64,000 nt of DNA, taken from NCBI GenBank assembly GCA_963837455.1, contig CAWINM010000001.1, positions 1,612,001-1,676,000 of the forward strand, written 5' to 3'. This stretch comes from DASYQD01 sp963837455. GTDB lineage: Bacteria; Acidobacteriota; Thermoanaerobaculia; Multivoradales; JAIOJS01. A model generated the notes under the pieces. The model saw only the letters and a program-made list of their open reading frames with translations. It was not told the origin of the DNA and did no database searches. A program made the position numbers and the translations under genes. Positions 55,334-64,000 of this stretch are shown piece by piece. Within the stretch, counting starts at the first letter, position 1. The number at the start of each line of letters is the position of its first letter.

Positions 55334-57234
55334 ATGTCGATCGGTCACGTCCACCTGACACCCCAGCTCGTCGCCGCCGTCCGCCAGGCGGTCGACGTCG
55401 TCGCCATCGCCGAGGACCACACCCGCCTCACCAGGCGCGGCCGGCGCAGCAGCGGCCTCTGCCCGCTGCACCGCGAGAAGACCCCCTCGTTCACCGTCGA
55501 TCCCGAGCAGGGCCTGTTCTACTGCTTCGGCTGCGGTGCCGGCGGCGACGCCATCAAGCTGCACATGCTGCTCTCCGGCGACGACTTCCCGGCTGCCATC
55601 GAGAGTCTCGCCCACCGCTTTGGGGTGCCGCTGCCGACGGCGCCGGCGCGCCGGGGCGGCCCCGCCGAGCGCGACCTCGAAGCCGTGCTCGCCGAGGCGG
55701 CAGCGTGGTTCTCGCGCCAGCTCGAGCGTGCCGCCGAGCCGCGCCGCTACCTGGAGTCTCGCGGCATCTCCGCCGAGCTCGCCACGCGCTATGGGGTGGG
55801 CTACGCGCCACCGGGGTGGGACGGCCTCAAGAAGGCGCTCGCGCCGCGCACCCCCGAGCCGGTGCTCGAGGCCGCCGGCCTGCTCACCCCCTCGGAGAAG
55901 CGCCCCGGCGAGCGCTACGACCGCTTCCGCCACCGCCTGATGTTTCCCATCCGCAGCGCCTCGGGGGCCCTCGTGGGCTTCGGGGGCCGCGCGCTCGGCG
56001 CCGAGGACAAGCCGAAGTACCTCAACACCCCCGAGACCGAGCGCTTCCGTAAGGGGACGCTGCTCTACGGGCTCGACCAGGCCAAGCGGGCGATCCGCGA
56101 GCACGGCCGCGCCCTCCTCGTCGAGGGGTACTTCGACGTGCTGGGCTCGATCGCGGCCGGCCTCGAGGGAGTGGTTGCCAGCATGGGGACCTCACTCACC
56201 GCCGAGCAGGCGCAGCTGCTGGCGCGCTACTGCGAGGAGGTGGTGGTGGGCTACGACGGCGACGGCGCCGGGGTCGAGGCCTCGCGGCGCGCCCTCACGC
56301 TGCTGCTGCCGGTGGGGCTCGTCGTCCGCCGCCTGCAGCTTCCCGCCGGCGAGGACCCCGACTCGCTGCGGCTCGCCTCCGGTGGCGAGGCCCTCCAGCG
56401 GCTGGTCGCCACGGCCCCCGACGCCGTCGAGCACGAGCTCGCGCGCCTGCTGCCGAGCGCGGTCCCCACCGACCCGCAGGCCCAGGCGCGGCTCGCCACT
56501 CCGGTCGCCGAGCTGCTCGCCCCGGTCAAGGACCCCATCCTGCGCTGGGCCTACGGCCGCCGCGCCGCCGAGCGCATGGGGGTGCCCTTCGAGCTGCTGG
56601 CGCCGCGCCTCGGCGCCGCGCCGCGCTCCGGGGTGCGACCCTCTCCGTCGCGCCCGGCGCCACCGCGCCCGGCCGGGCGCTCCCACGGCCGCCTCCTCGA
56701 GGAGGCGACGCTGCGCCTGCTGCTGGCGATGCTGCCGGGGAGCACGACGCCGCAGCCCGAGGTCCTCCCCGCCGTCGGCGATCTGCCGCCCGTCGACGCC
56801 TTCTGGGATGCCGCCTGCCGCAACCTCTACGGCACCTTCTACGTTCTATGCGAGGAGAAGGCCGGCGGCGTTCCGCACCTCGCGGAGCTCCGCGCGCGGC
56901 TGGAGGTGACGGAGGAGGCCGGAGCGAGCGTTGACCTCGTCGCGAGGCTCGTGATAGAAGGCGCGGACGGACCAGGGGATGTCCCGAGACCCGCGGCCAA
57001 GACGGAGTCTTGCGCGGACCGACTCCGGGAGTCGCTCAGCGACCTTCATCACCGCTGGCGCGAGCAGCGTTCGCAGCAGCTGAATCGGGAGATGCTCGAA
57101 GCCCAAAGGTCGGGCGATGAGCTGCGCCTCCAGCGTCTGGTTGAGGAAAAGTCCGAGCTGAGCCGCGCGATCCACCCGCGTGCGAAGGGGAGGCCCTCCG
57201 CCGTGGGCCCGCGCGCGTCCACCAGGAGCCCAAC

Positions 57235-57238
<4 letters not shown>
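55334..57238 (+). CDS. dnaG: DNA primase
   Basis: A 634-residue primase. The CHC2 zinc finger uses LCPLHREKTPSFTVD and YCFGCGAGGD. The TOPRIM core has LLVEGYFDVLGS (catalytic Glu) and VVVGYDGDGAG. The C-terminus forms a DnaB-interaction-like helical domain. The ATG at 55334 sits near GCGCGC without a clear ribosome site. It is directly coupled to rpoD, whose start overlaps its stop. Confidence 0.95.
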
Positions 57239-58953
<1,715 letters not shown>

Positions 58954-59284
58954 GACGATCGCGCGGCAGACACGACCGCGGAGTCGCGGAGCCGAAGAGT
59001 CAACCGGCGGCTCGCGCGGCAGTCGCTGTCGCCCGCTCTCGCGCCGTGCGACGCTCCACGCGCGCGTGTCGCTGAATCCAAGCGCTTGAAGGTGGACGCT
59101 CGCCGCGCGCCGCAACGGCCGGCGGCTCTTCGCTTCCGGACCCTGCAGCAAGTTGGCAATCCTGCGCGGTCGCGGGGCTTCGTCTTGGCACGATCGCGGC
59201 CCTCAGGCGCCTGGTCCGCCCCTTGCTCTCTCCGCCGTCGAGCGGATCATCCGCTGCAACGAGGCCGACGGTGAGGGTGTGGCG
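58954..59284. other. 331-base intergenic region, no gene seen
   Basis: It lies between rpoD and a carboxypeptidase-regulatory-like gene. No recognisable RNA, terminator with T-tract or strong promoter is visible. Short GC dyads occur but are expected at this base composition. The promoter of the downstream gene should lie here. Confidence 0.4.
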
Positions 59285-61027
59285 ATGACCACCCGTAGCG
59301 AGAGGCTGAACCGGCTGGCGACCCGATTCCACTGCGAGACGGCCTGGGAGGCGATGGAGGGCGACGGCTGCCGTCGCTGGTGCGCCACCTGCCGGCGCCA
59401 CGTCTTCGACCTCGCGCAGTTGACGCCGCGCCAGATCCGCGGCCACCTCGAGGCGAGCCGCGGCGAGCTGTGCGGGCGCCTGACGCGCCAGGGCGGGCGA
59501 CTGGTCACCGCACCCCCCGAGGTATCCCTCGAGCCGGCGGGCACCTGGGTCCGCCGCCGCGCCTCGGCCGTCGCCGCCACCCTCGTCACCGCCTGGCTGA
59601 CGGCAGGCGGGGCGGAGGCTGCCGCCGGGGAGCCGTCGCCGCCGGGGGTCAGCGCGCCGCGCGAGCAAGGCAAGCCCCAGCCGCAGCCGGCGCAGCAGCG
59701 CGCGGCGGGCGCCCGCGCCGGGCTCGCCGGCGAGGTGATGACGGACAGCGGGCGTCCGCTCGGCGGAGTCGAGGTGGTGGCTCGCAACACCCTCGACGGT
59801 CGCCAGCAGACGGCGCGCACCGGCGGCGACGGCTCCTTCCGCTTCGCCAGCCTGCCGGCGGGCATCTACGACCTCGAGGGCTCTCGTGACGACTTCACGA
59901 TCGAGCCCGTGAGCTCGCTCCTGCTGCAGCCGGGGGAGCAGCGCCGGGCGACGCTGGAGGCGAAGGCGGAGGCGGAGTTCGTGACGATGGGGGACATGGG
60001 CGTCGAGGTGGATCCGCTGCGCCGTGCCTACCTCGAGAGCGATCTGGTGATCGCCGCGGTGGTCGGGCCCTCGACGCGGAACGGCGGGAAGAACGGCAGG
60101 GTGGAGGTGGCGACCGAGCTGAGGATCGAGGCGCTCGTCAAAGGCAGCGTCGCGAGCGACATCGTCTCCTATCGGCACAGCGAGTACATGGAGGCGGGAG
60201 ACGCCCTCGGCTTGGCGCCCGGAACCCGCATCGTCGCCCTGCTCACGCGCGGCAAGGAGGTGGATGCGAGCGACGCCAGCTTCGAGGCCGTGGACTTCGG
60301 CCTCGGCATCAAGGAGCTCGGCGACGACGAGCGCCGCGCGTACCTGGCCCGTCTCGAGGCGCTGGCCCGCATCGAGGACCGCGCCGAGCGAAGCGGCGAG
60401 GTGGACCCCGCCGACCTCGCGGAGTGGCTGGTGGCGACGGCGGAGGAGCCGCTCACCCGCGCCGAGGCGACGGGGGAGCTGGAGGAGGCGCTCGCCGCCG
60501 TCGGCGAGCTCGCCGAGAAGGAGTCGGTGTCGGCCGAGGTGGCCGCCGGCGATCTCCTGGTGCTCCTCGATCGCTTTCACGAGGACGGCGGCACGCTCGC
60601 CGAGGACCCGCCGCCCGCCGTCATCGGGGCGTCGCTCACCGTGTCGCAGCGGGAGCGCCTCACCGCGGCCCTGGAGGCGAGCGAGGGACTGGGCGTGGCG
60701 AACCGGGGCCTCTTCGGGGTCGTCCGCGCCTTCGATGCCGAGGCCGCGATGCGGTGGCTGGTGGGCGAGCTGCGGGCGGAGAAGGAACCGAAGGACGCGT
60801 CCGACCAGCTCTGGTGGCTCGTCGGGCTCGCCAACGAGCTCGGCGACGAGCAGCTGGCCGACCTCGCAGCGGCCGCGGAGGCCCAGGAGGAGGAGATCGT
60901 GGCGATGCCAGCGGACGGCTCTTCGGTACAGGCCGAAGCGCTGGTGCAGGAGAAGCTGGCCGCCCTCTACCGGGAGCTCCGCACGGAGGTCGCGGAGGTG
61001 CTCGCGGCGGCGGGAGCCGCCGACTAG
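59285..61027 (+). CDS. Cys-rich N-terminus, TM, carboxypeptidase-regulatory-like domain
   Basis: A 580-residue protein. Residues about 15-65 hold a Cys-rich cytoplasmic motif (FHCETAWEAM, CRRWCATCRRHVFDL, LCGRL) of the kind found before a membrane anchor in Bacteroidota and Acidobacteriota proteins. One helix (ASAVAATLVTAWLTAGGAEA) follows. A carboxypeptidase-D-regulatory-like beta sandwich (LAGEVMTDSGRPLGGVEVVA, then GDGSFRFASLPAGIYDLEG) comes next. The last 330 residues are a beta then helical region of unknown fold. It is likely membrane-anchored with an extracytoplasmic sensor or binding role. The ATG at 59285 starts the conserved motif. Confidence 0.75.
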   Translation: MTTRSERLNRLATRFHCETAWEAMEGDGCRRWCATCRRHVFDLAQLTPRQIRGHLEASRGELCGRLTRQGGRLVTAPPEVSLEPAGTWVRRRASAVAATLVTAWLTAGGAEAAAGEPSPPGVSAPREQGKPQPQPAQQRAAGARAGLAGEVMTDSGRPLGGVEVVARNTLDGRQQTARTGGDGSFRFASLPAGIYDLEGSRDDFTIEPVSSLLLQPGEQRRATLEAKAEAEFVTMGDMGVEVDPLRRAYLESDLVIAAVVGPSTRNGGKNGRVEVATELRIEALVKGSVASDIVSYRHSEYMEAGDALGLAPGTRIVALLTRGKEVDASDASFEAVDFGLGIKELGDDERRAYLARLEALARIEDRAERSGEVDPADLAEWLVATAEEPLTRAEATGELEEALAAVGELAEKESVSAEVAAGDLLVLLDRFHEDGGTLAEDPPPAVIGASLTVSQRERLTAALEASEGLGVANRGLFGVVRAFDAEAAMRWLVGELRAEKEPKDASDQLWWLVGLANELGDEQLADLAAAAEAQEEEIVAMPADGSSVQAEALVQEKLAALYRELRTEVAEVLAAAGAAD

Positions 61028-61229
61028 GAGGCGCTCCGCTCCGATCGCCACGCGGTCCGGGTCTCGGTGCTGCGTCGGCTCCGGCGCCGCCGGGGTGCGG
61101 ATGGCGATGCAACTTGCGAGGGGTTCATGGCGTGACCGCGGGCGGTACCGCCGATGGCGGTAGCGGATCCGGGCTGCCCCGTAGGAGCGGTCGGCGGCAC
61201 CACGAGCCGTGCGCGTAGCGGGACGCTGG

Positions 61230-61238
61230 TGCTAAATT
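61230..61238 (+). promoter_or_regulatory. Extended -10 (TGCTAAATT) of the FN3-type gene
   Basis: This AT-rich box stands out in GC-rich DNA and predicts a start near 61245. The leader then contains an 8-base hairpin, CCCACCGC (61253-61260) with GCGGTGGG (61277-61284), ahead of the AGGAGG ribosome site. Confidence 0.5.
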
Positions 61239-61305
61239 CGAAACCTGCTTTCCCCACCGCGCTGCCGGGGTCCTTGGCGGTGGGTCTGCTCGCAGGAGGA
61301 AAGGT

Positions 61306-62628
61306 ATGGCGTCCCACCCGCTGCCCGGGGCCCCACTCGCTGCCGTCCTCGGTGCCACCTTGATCGCGGCGCTCTCGGCGTCGCCGCCCGCCGGCGCCGC
61401 CACCGTCACCCGCAACACCGCCGGTTCGGTGACGGTCCAGTCAGGGAGCTGGTTCATGCCCGACCTCGCCAGTGTCCACGACATGCTGTGCGCGGCCGAT
61501 CTCGCGTCGGGCAGCCTCGTCCTCACCGGCTACGGGTTCTCCCTCCCGAGCGACGCCGTCATCAGTGGCGTGTCGGTCGCGGTCTGGGCCACGAGCCCCA
61601 TCGGCAGCGCGAACGTCAACCTGGTCTACAACGGCGGCAGCTCCGGAACCCACGCCTTGACGGTCGTCGCCGGAACCTGTGGCTCCTTGCACGCGGACTC
61701 GGGTGGCCCCGCCGACGACTGGGGTCTAGCCCTCACGCCGGCGCTCGTCAACGATGCGGCGTTCGGCGTGCAGGTGACGGGCGCGGGCGACAACATCAGC
61801 ACCCCCTTCCGCCTCGACGGCGTACCCATCACCCTCACCTACACGCAGGCCCCGGGAGCGCCCACCGGCCTCGCCGCCGTCTCCGCGGTCAACGAGGTGA
61901 CCGTCACCTGGGCCGACAACGCGAGCGACGAGACGTCGTTCTCGGTGGAGCGCCGCAGCGAGCCGAGCGGCGCCTTCGCCGAGATCGGCACCACCGGTGC
62001 CAACGTCACGACCTTCCACGACACCACCGCTGCCTGCGACGCCACCTACTCGTACCAGGTGCGGGCCTTCCGCTCGAGCGACTCGACCTACTCCGGCTAC
62101 TCGAACGTCGCCGCGGCGACGCGGCTGTGCCCCGACCTGACGGTCAGCAAGAGCGCCACGGCGACGCAGGTGCTGGTCGGCGCGCCCTGGACCTGGACGC
62201 TGGTGGTCACCAACGGAGGCAGCGGCCCCGCCGTCTTCACCCCCGGCCAGGCGATCGTCGCGGACACCTTGCCTGGCTCGCCGGTCACCTACTCGAACGT
62301 CGTCGGCGGTGTCGGCGGCGGCACCAGCGGCTCGCCGTCGTGCGCCCTCGCCGCCGGCGTTCTGCGCTGCGCCGCGACGACGACGGTGACGATACCATCC
62401 GGCGGCACGGCGACCGTCAGTGTCGACGGCAGCTCCAATGCCGAGGGGGACTTCGCCAACGGCGGCAACGACTGCGCCGCGGATCCCGACGACGTGCTCG
62501 TCGAGAGCGTCGAGAACGATGACGCCTGCAACCTCTCGACGGTGAGCGTGCGTGTCACCGGTATCTTCGCCGACGGCTTCGAGGGCGGCGTGCTGCCCGG
62601 GCCGTGGAACGGCGGCTCGACGCCCTGA
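61306..62628 (+). CDS. Secreted FN3/DUF11-type protein with C-terminal DGFE motif
   Basis: A 440-residue protein with a signal peptide ending AGAA and AGGAGG before the ATG. Residues 35-185 form a beta-rich domain. Residues about 188-275 form a fibronectin type III domain (APGAPTGLAAVSAVNEVTVT). Residues about 277-410 resemble a DUF11 repeat (DLTVSKSATATQVLVGAPWT). The protein ends with IFADGFEGGVLPGPWN, a short C-terminal motif seen on many secreted proteins of Acidobacteria and Xanthomonadales, possibly a sorting tag. It is probably exported to the cell surface or medium. Confidence 0.82.
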   Translation: MASHPLPGAPLAAVLGATLIAALSASPPAGAATVTRNTAGSVTVQSGSWFMPDLASVHDMLCAADLASGSLVLTGYGFSLPSDAVISGVSVAVWATSPIGSANVNLVYNGGSSGTHALTVVAGTCGSLHADSGGPADDWGLALTPALVNDAAFGVQVTGAGDNISTPFRLDGVPITLTYTQAPGAPTGLAAVSAVNEVTVTWADNASDETSFSVERRSEPSGAFAEIGTTGANVTTFHDTTAACDATYSYQVRAFRSSDSTYSGYSNVAAATRLCPDLTVSKSATATQVLVGAPWTWTLVVTNGGSGPAVFTPGQAIVADTLPGSPVTYSNVVGGVGGGTSGSPSCALAAGVLRCAATTTVTIPSGGTATVSVDGSSNAEGDFANGGNDCAADPDDVLVESVENDDACNLSTVSVRVTGIFADGFEGGVLPGPWNGGSTP

Positions 62629-62662
62629 GCGCCGCAGGGGGTGACGGCGCGGGTGAGCGGAG

Positions 62663-63640
62663 TCAGCGGCCGCGGCGCCGCAGGGCCTCGGGGTTCACCA
62701 CCCCCACCGGCCGGCCGGCGGCGAAGGCGTTGACCTGCGTGAAGGCCTCCCCGAAGTAGTGCTCGTAGCCGTCGCGCTCGACGTAGCCGAGGTGGGGGGT
62801 GCAGGTGGCGTTGGCGAGGGCGAGCAGCGGGTGGGCGGCGCCGAGCACCGGCTCCTGCTCGTAGACGTCGACCGCCGCGTGACCGGGGCGCCCTGCCTGC
62901 AGCGCGACGACGAGAGCGCCCGGGGCGATGAGCTCGGCGCGGCTGGTGTTGACGAGCAGCGCCGTGGGCTTCATCCGCGCCAGGTCGGCGGCGGCGACCA
63001 TGCCGCGGGTCTCTGGGGTGAGCTTGAGGTGCAGGGACAGCACGTCCGCCTGTGCCAGCAGCTCCTCGCGGTCCCGTGCCGTCTCGTGGCCGTTGGTGTG
63101 GGCACGGGCGAGCGATCCCTGCCGTCCCCAGGCGAGCACGCGCATGCCGAACGCCCTGCCGTACTCCGCCACCAGGCTGCCTATCTTGCCGTACCCCCAC
63201 ACCCCCAGGGTCCGCCCGCGCAGGCAGGTGCCGAGGGAGCCCTGCCACTGGCCGGCGCGCAGCCGGGCCACCTCACCGGGGAGATGGCGCATGGCGGCGA
63301 GCACCAGCGCCCAGGCGAGCTCGGCGGTCGAGTGGGAGTAGCCGCTGCCGGCGCAGACGGCGACGCCGCGGCGGCTGCAGGCCGCGACGTCGATGTGGGT
63401 GGTGCCGCGCCCGGTCTGACAGATGACGCGCAGCCGCGGCAGGCGGTCGAGCAGGGGCTCGGCGACCGCCGTGCGCTCGCGGATGAGCACCAGTGCCTCG
63501 GCGGGAGAGAGGCGCCGGGCGAGCTCGTCCGGGTCCTTGACGGTGTCGCGGAAGATGGTGACCTGGTGGGCGGCGAGCGCGCGGAAGCAGGCGAGGGTGG
63601 CGACCGCTCCCTGGTAGTCGTCGGGGATGAGGACGTGCAT
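62663..63640 (-). CDS. D-2-hydroxyacid dehydrogenase
   Basis: A 325-residue NAD-dependent enzyme. The Rossmann motif is LGVWGYGKIGSLVAEYGRAFG. The catalytic Arg lies in LLVNTSRAELI, the Glu near DVYEQEPV, and the His in TPHLGYVERDGY. It reduces 2-oxoacids or oxidises D-2-hydroxyacids; PdxB/SerA-like substrates cannot be separated. A TATGCT box lies 40 bases upstream of the ATG. It is convergent with the FN3 gene (34-base gap). Confidence 0.92.
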   Translation of the reverse strand: MHVLIPDDYQGAVATLACFRALAAHQVTIFRDTVKDPDELARRLSPAEALVLIRERTAVAEPLLDRLPRLRVICQTGRGTTHIDVAACSRRGVAVCAGSGYSHSTAELAWALVLAAMRHLPGEVARLRAGQWQGSLGTCLRGRTLGVWGYGKIGSLVAEYGRAFGMRVLAWGRQGSLARAHTNGHETARDREELLAQADVLSLHLKLTPETRGMVAAADLARMKPTALLVNTSRAELIAPGALVVALQAGRPGHAAVDVYEQEPVLGAAHPLLALANATCTPHLGYVERDGYEHYFGEAFTQVNAFAAGRPVGVVNPEALRRRGR

Positions 63641-63742
63641 GGGTGAGGAGCCCCGTCGGCAGCGCCGCGAACAGCCTCCAGCATAGGGCAGGTCGAGCCC
63701 GATTATGCTTGTGGTGGCAGCAGTTAGCCGTGTCGGCTCGTC

Positions 63743-63771
63743 TTGACAGCTCGCCCGACGGCACCTAAGAT
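63743..63771 (+). promoter_or_regulatory. Promoter of tRNA-Asn
   Basis: TTGACA (63743-63748), 17 bases, TAAGAT (63766-63771): nearly consensus sigma-70. The start would lie near 63779, 25 bases before the tRNA. Confidence 0.75.
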
Positions 63772-63803
63772 CGAGCGCCTTCCGGATGGCCGCATCCACC
63801 CGC

Positions 63804-63878
63804 TCCTGGGTAGCTCAGCGGTAGAGCGATCGGCTGTTAACCGATTGGTCGGGGGTTCGATTCCCTCCCCAGGAGCCA
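63804..63878 (+). tRNA. tRNA-Asn (GTT)
   Basis: 75 bases with encoded CCA. The acceptor stem TCCTGGG pairs with CCCAGGA. The anticodon loop CTGTTAA has anticodon GTT, and the T arm is GGGGGTTCGATTCCCTC. Confidence 0.97.
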
Positions 63879-63904
63879 TTTCCTCGCGCGGTCAGCCGCC
63901 TGTG

Positions 63905-64000
63905 CTACCACCACACGAGAGGCATCGTCGGCCACTCGGCCAGGCCCTCGGCCCCCCCACCCTTCTTCTTCTTCGCCTCCCAGGCCTCGCGGGTGAGGGG
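63905..64000 (-). CDS. C-terminal end of an unidentified protein
   Basis: The last 31 codons of a gene entering from the right edge, in frame to a TAG at 63907-63905. They read PLTREAWEAKKKKGG and end PTMPLVWW. The run of Lys and the aromatic end are insufficient to name a family. It could be a chance open frame, but the convergent position next to the tRNA and the codon pattern suggest a real gene end. Confidence 0.4.
   Translation of the reverse strand, partial: PLTREAWEAKKKKGGGAEGLAEWPTMPLVWW

Overview
The window is very GC-rich DNA from a Gram-negative-type bacterium, most likely an uncultured Acidobacteriota. Three things support this: a secreted VWFA-related protein of the acidobacterial type (53334-55094), a PadR regulator next to an ADOP-type MacB-like permease (21572-24557), and typical secreted DUF2911, DUF1579 and PIG-L proteins. 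SurA/PpiC chaperones and lipoproteins imply an outer membrane. No phage genes, insertion sequences or CRISPR arrays were seen. Three tRNAs are present: initiator fMet, Gln(CTG) and Asn(GTT).

Left end, 1-11.5 kb. This is the most unusual part. Seven minus-strand genes (9904 down to 1186) are mostly joined by 4-base start/stop overlaps. They encode a coiled-coil membrane protein, an Hsp70-like protein without the helical lid, two membrane proteins that appear to share an extracytoplasmic domain (one with a cytoplasmic FHA domain), a PEGA/PDZ secreted protein, a pseudokinase-TM-PEGA protein and a secreted helical-repeat protein. Downstream, behind two near-identical palindromes (1073-1128), lie a long heptad-rich helical protein and a further gene cut by the window edge. 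Divergently transcribed are a Kir-type K+ channel and a second FHA protein. I read this as an uncharacterised envelope-spanning signalling or secretion module; its function is inferred only.

11.5-21.4 kb is housekeeping: DUF1304 protein; mfd with two peptidyl-prolyl isomerases in one overlapping operon; a voltage-gated K+-type channel ending in a zinc ribbon; eno-ftsB; an SDR oxidoreductase. 21.5-24.6 kb is a PadR/ADOP permease cassette with visibly lower GC than its surroundings, followed by tRNA-fMet. 25-33 kb is a minus-strand group: PIG-L deacetylase, an Fe3+-type ABC importer whose binding-protein gene carries a frameshift, and an MFS exporter. 33-38 kb holds transporters: a CPA2 antiporter, an APC permease, and an NSS transporter with its 48-residue MetS-type partner.

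38-48 kb: DUF1579 protein; a divergent membrane pyrophosphatase with a long, structured leader; an ECF sigma factor with a small membrane protein; a DUF885 hydrolase; a two-lobed aspartic-protease-like lipoprotein; an orphan 2-oxoglutarate dehydrogenase E1. 48-64 kb: tRNA-Gln, a small squalene-cyclase-like protein, an ATP-grasp enzyme, gltX, DUF2911 protein, the VWA protein, dnaG-rpoD, two secreted or envelope proteins of acidobacterial style, a D-2-hydroxyacid dehydrogenase, and tRNA-Asn.

Promoters: the tRNAs have classical TTGACA-N17-TANNNT type promoters. Several protein genes instead carry a TANNNT box 6-8 bases before the start codon, which suggests leaderless mRNAs are common here.
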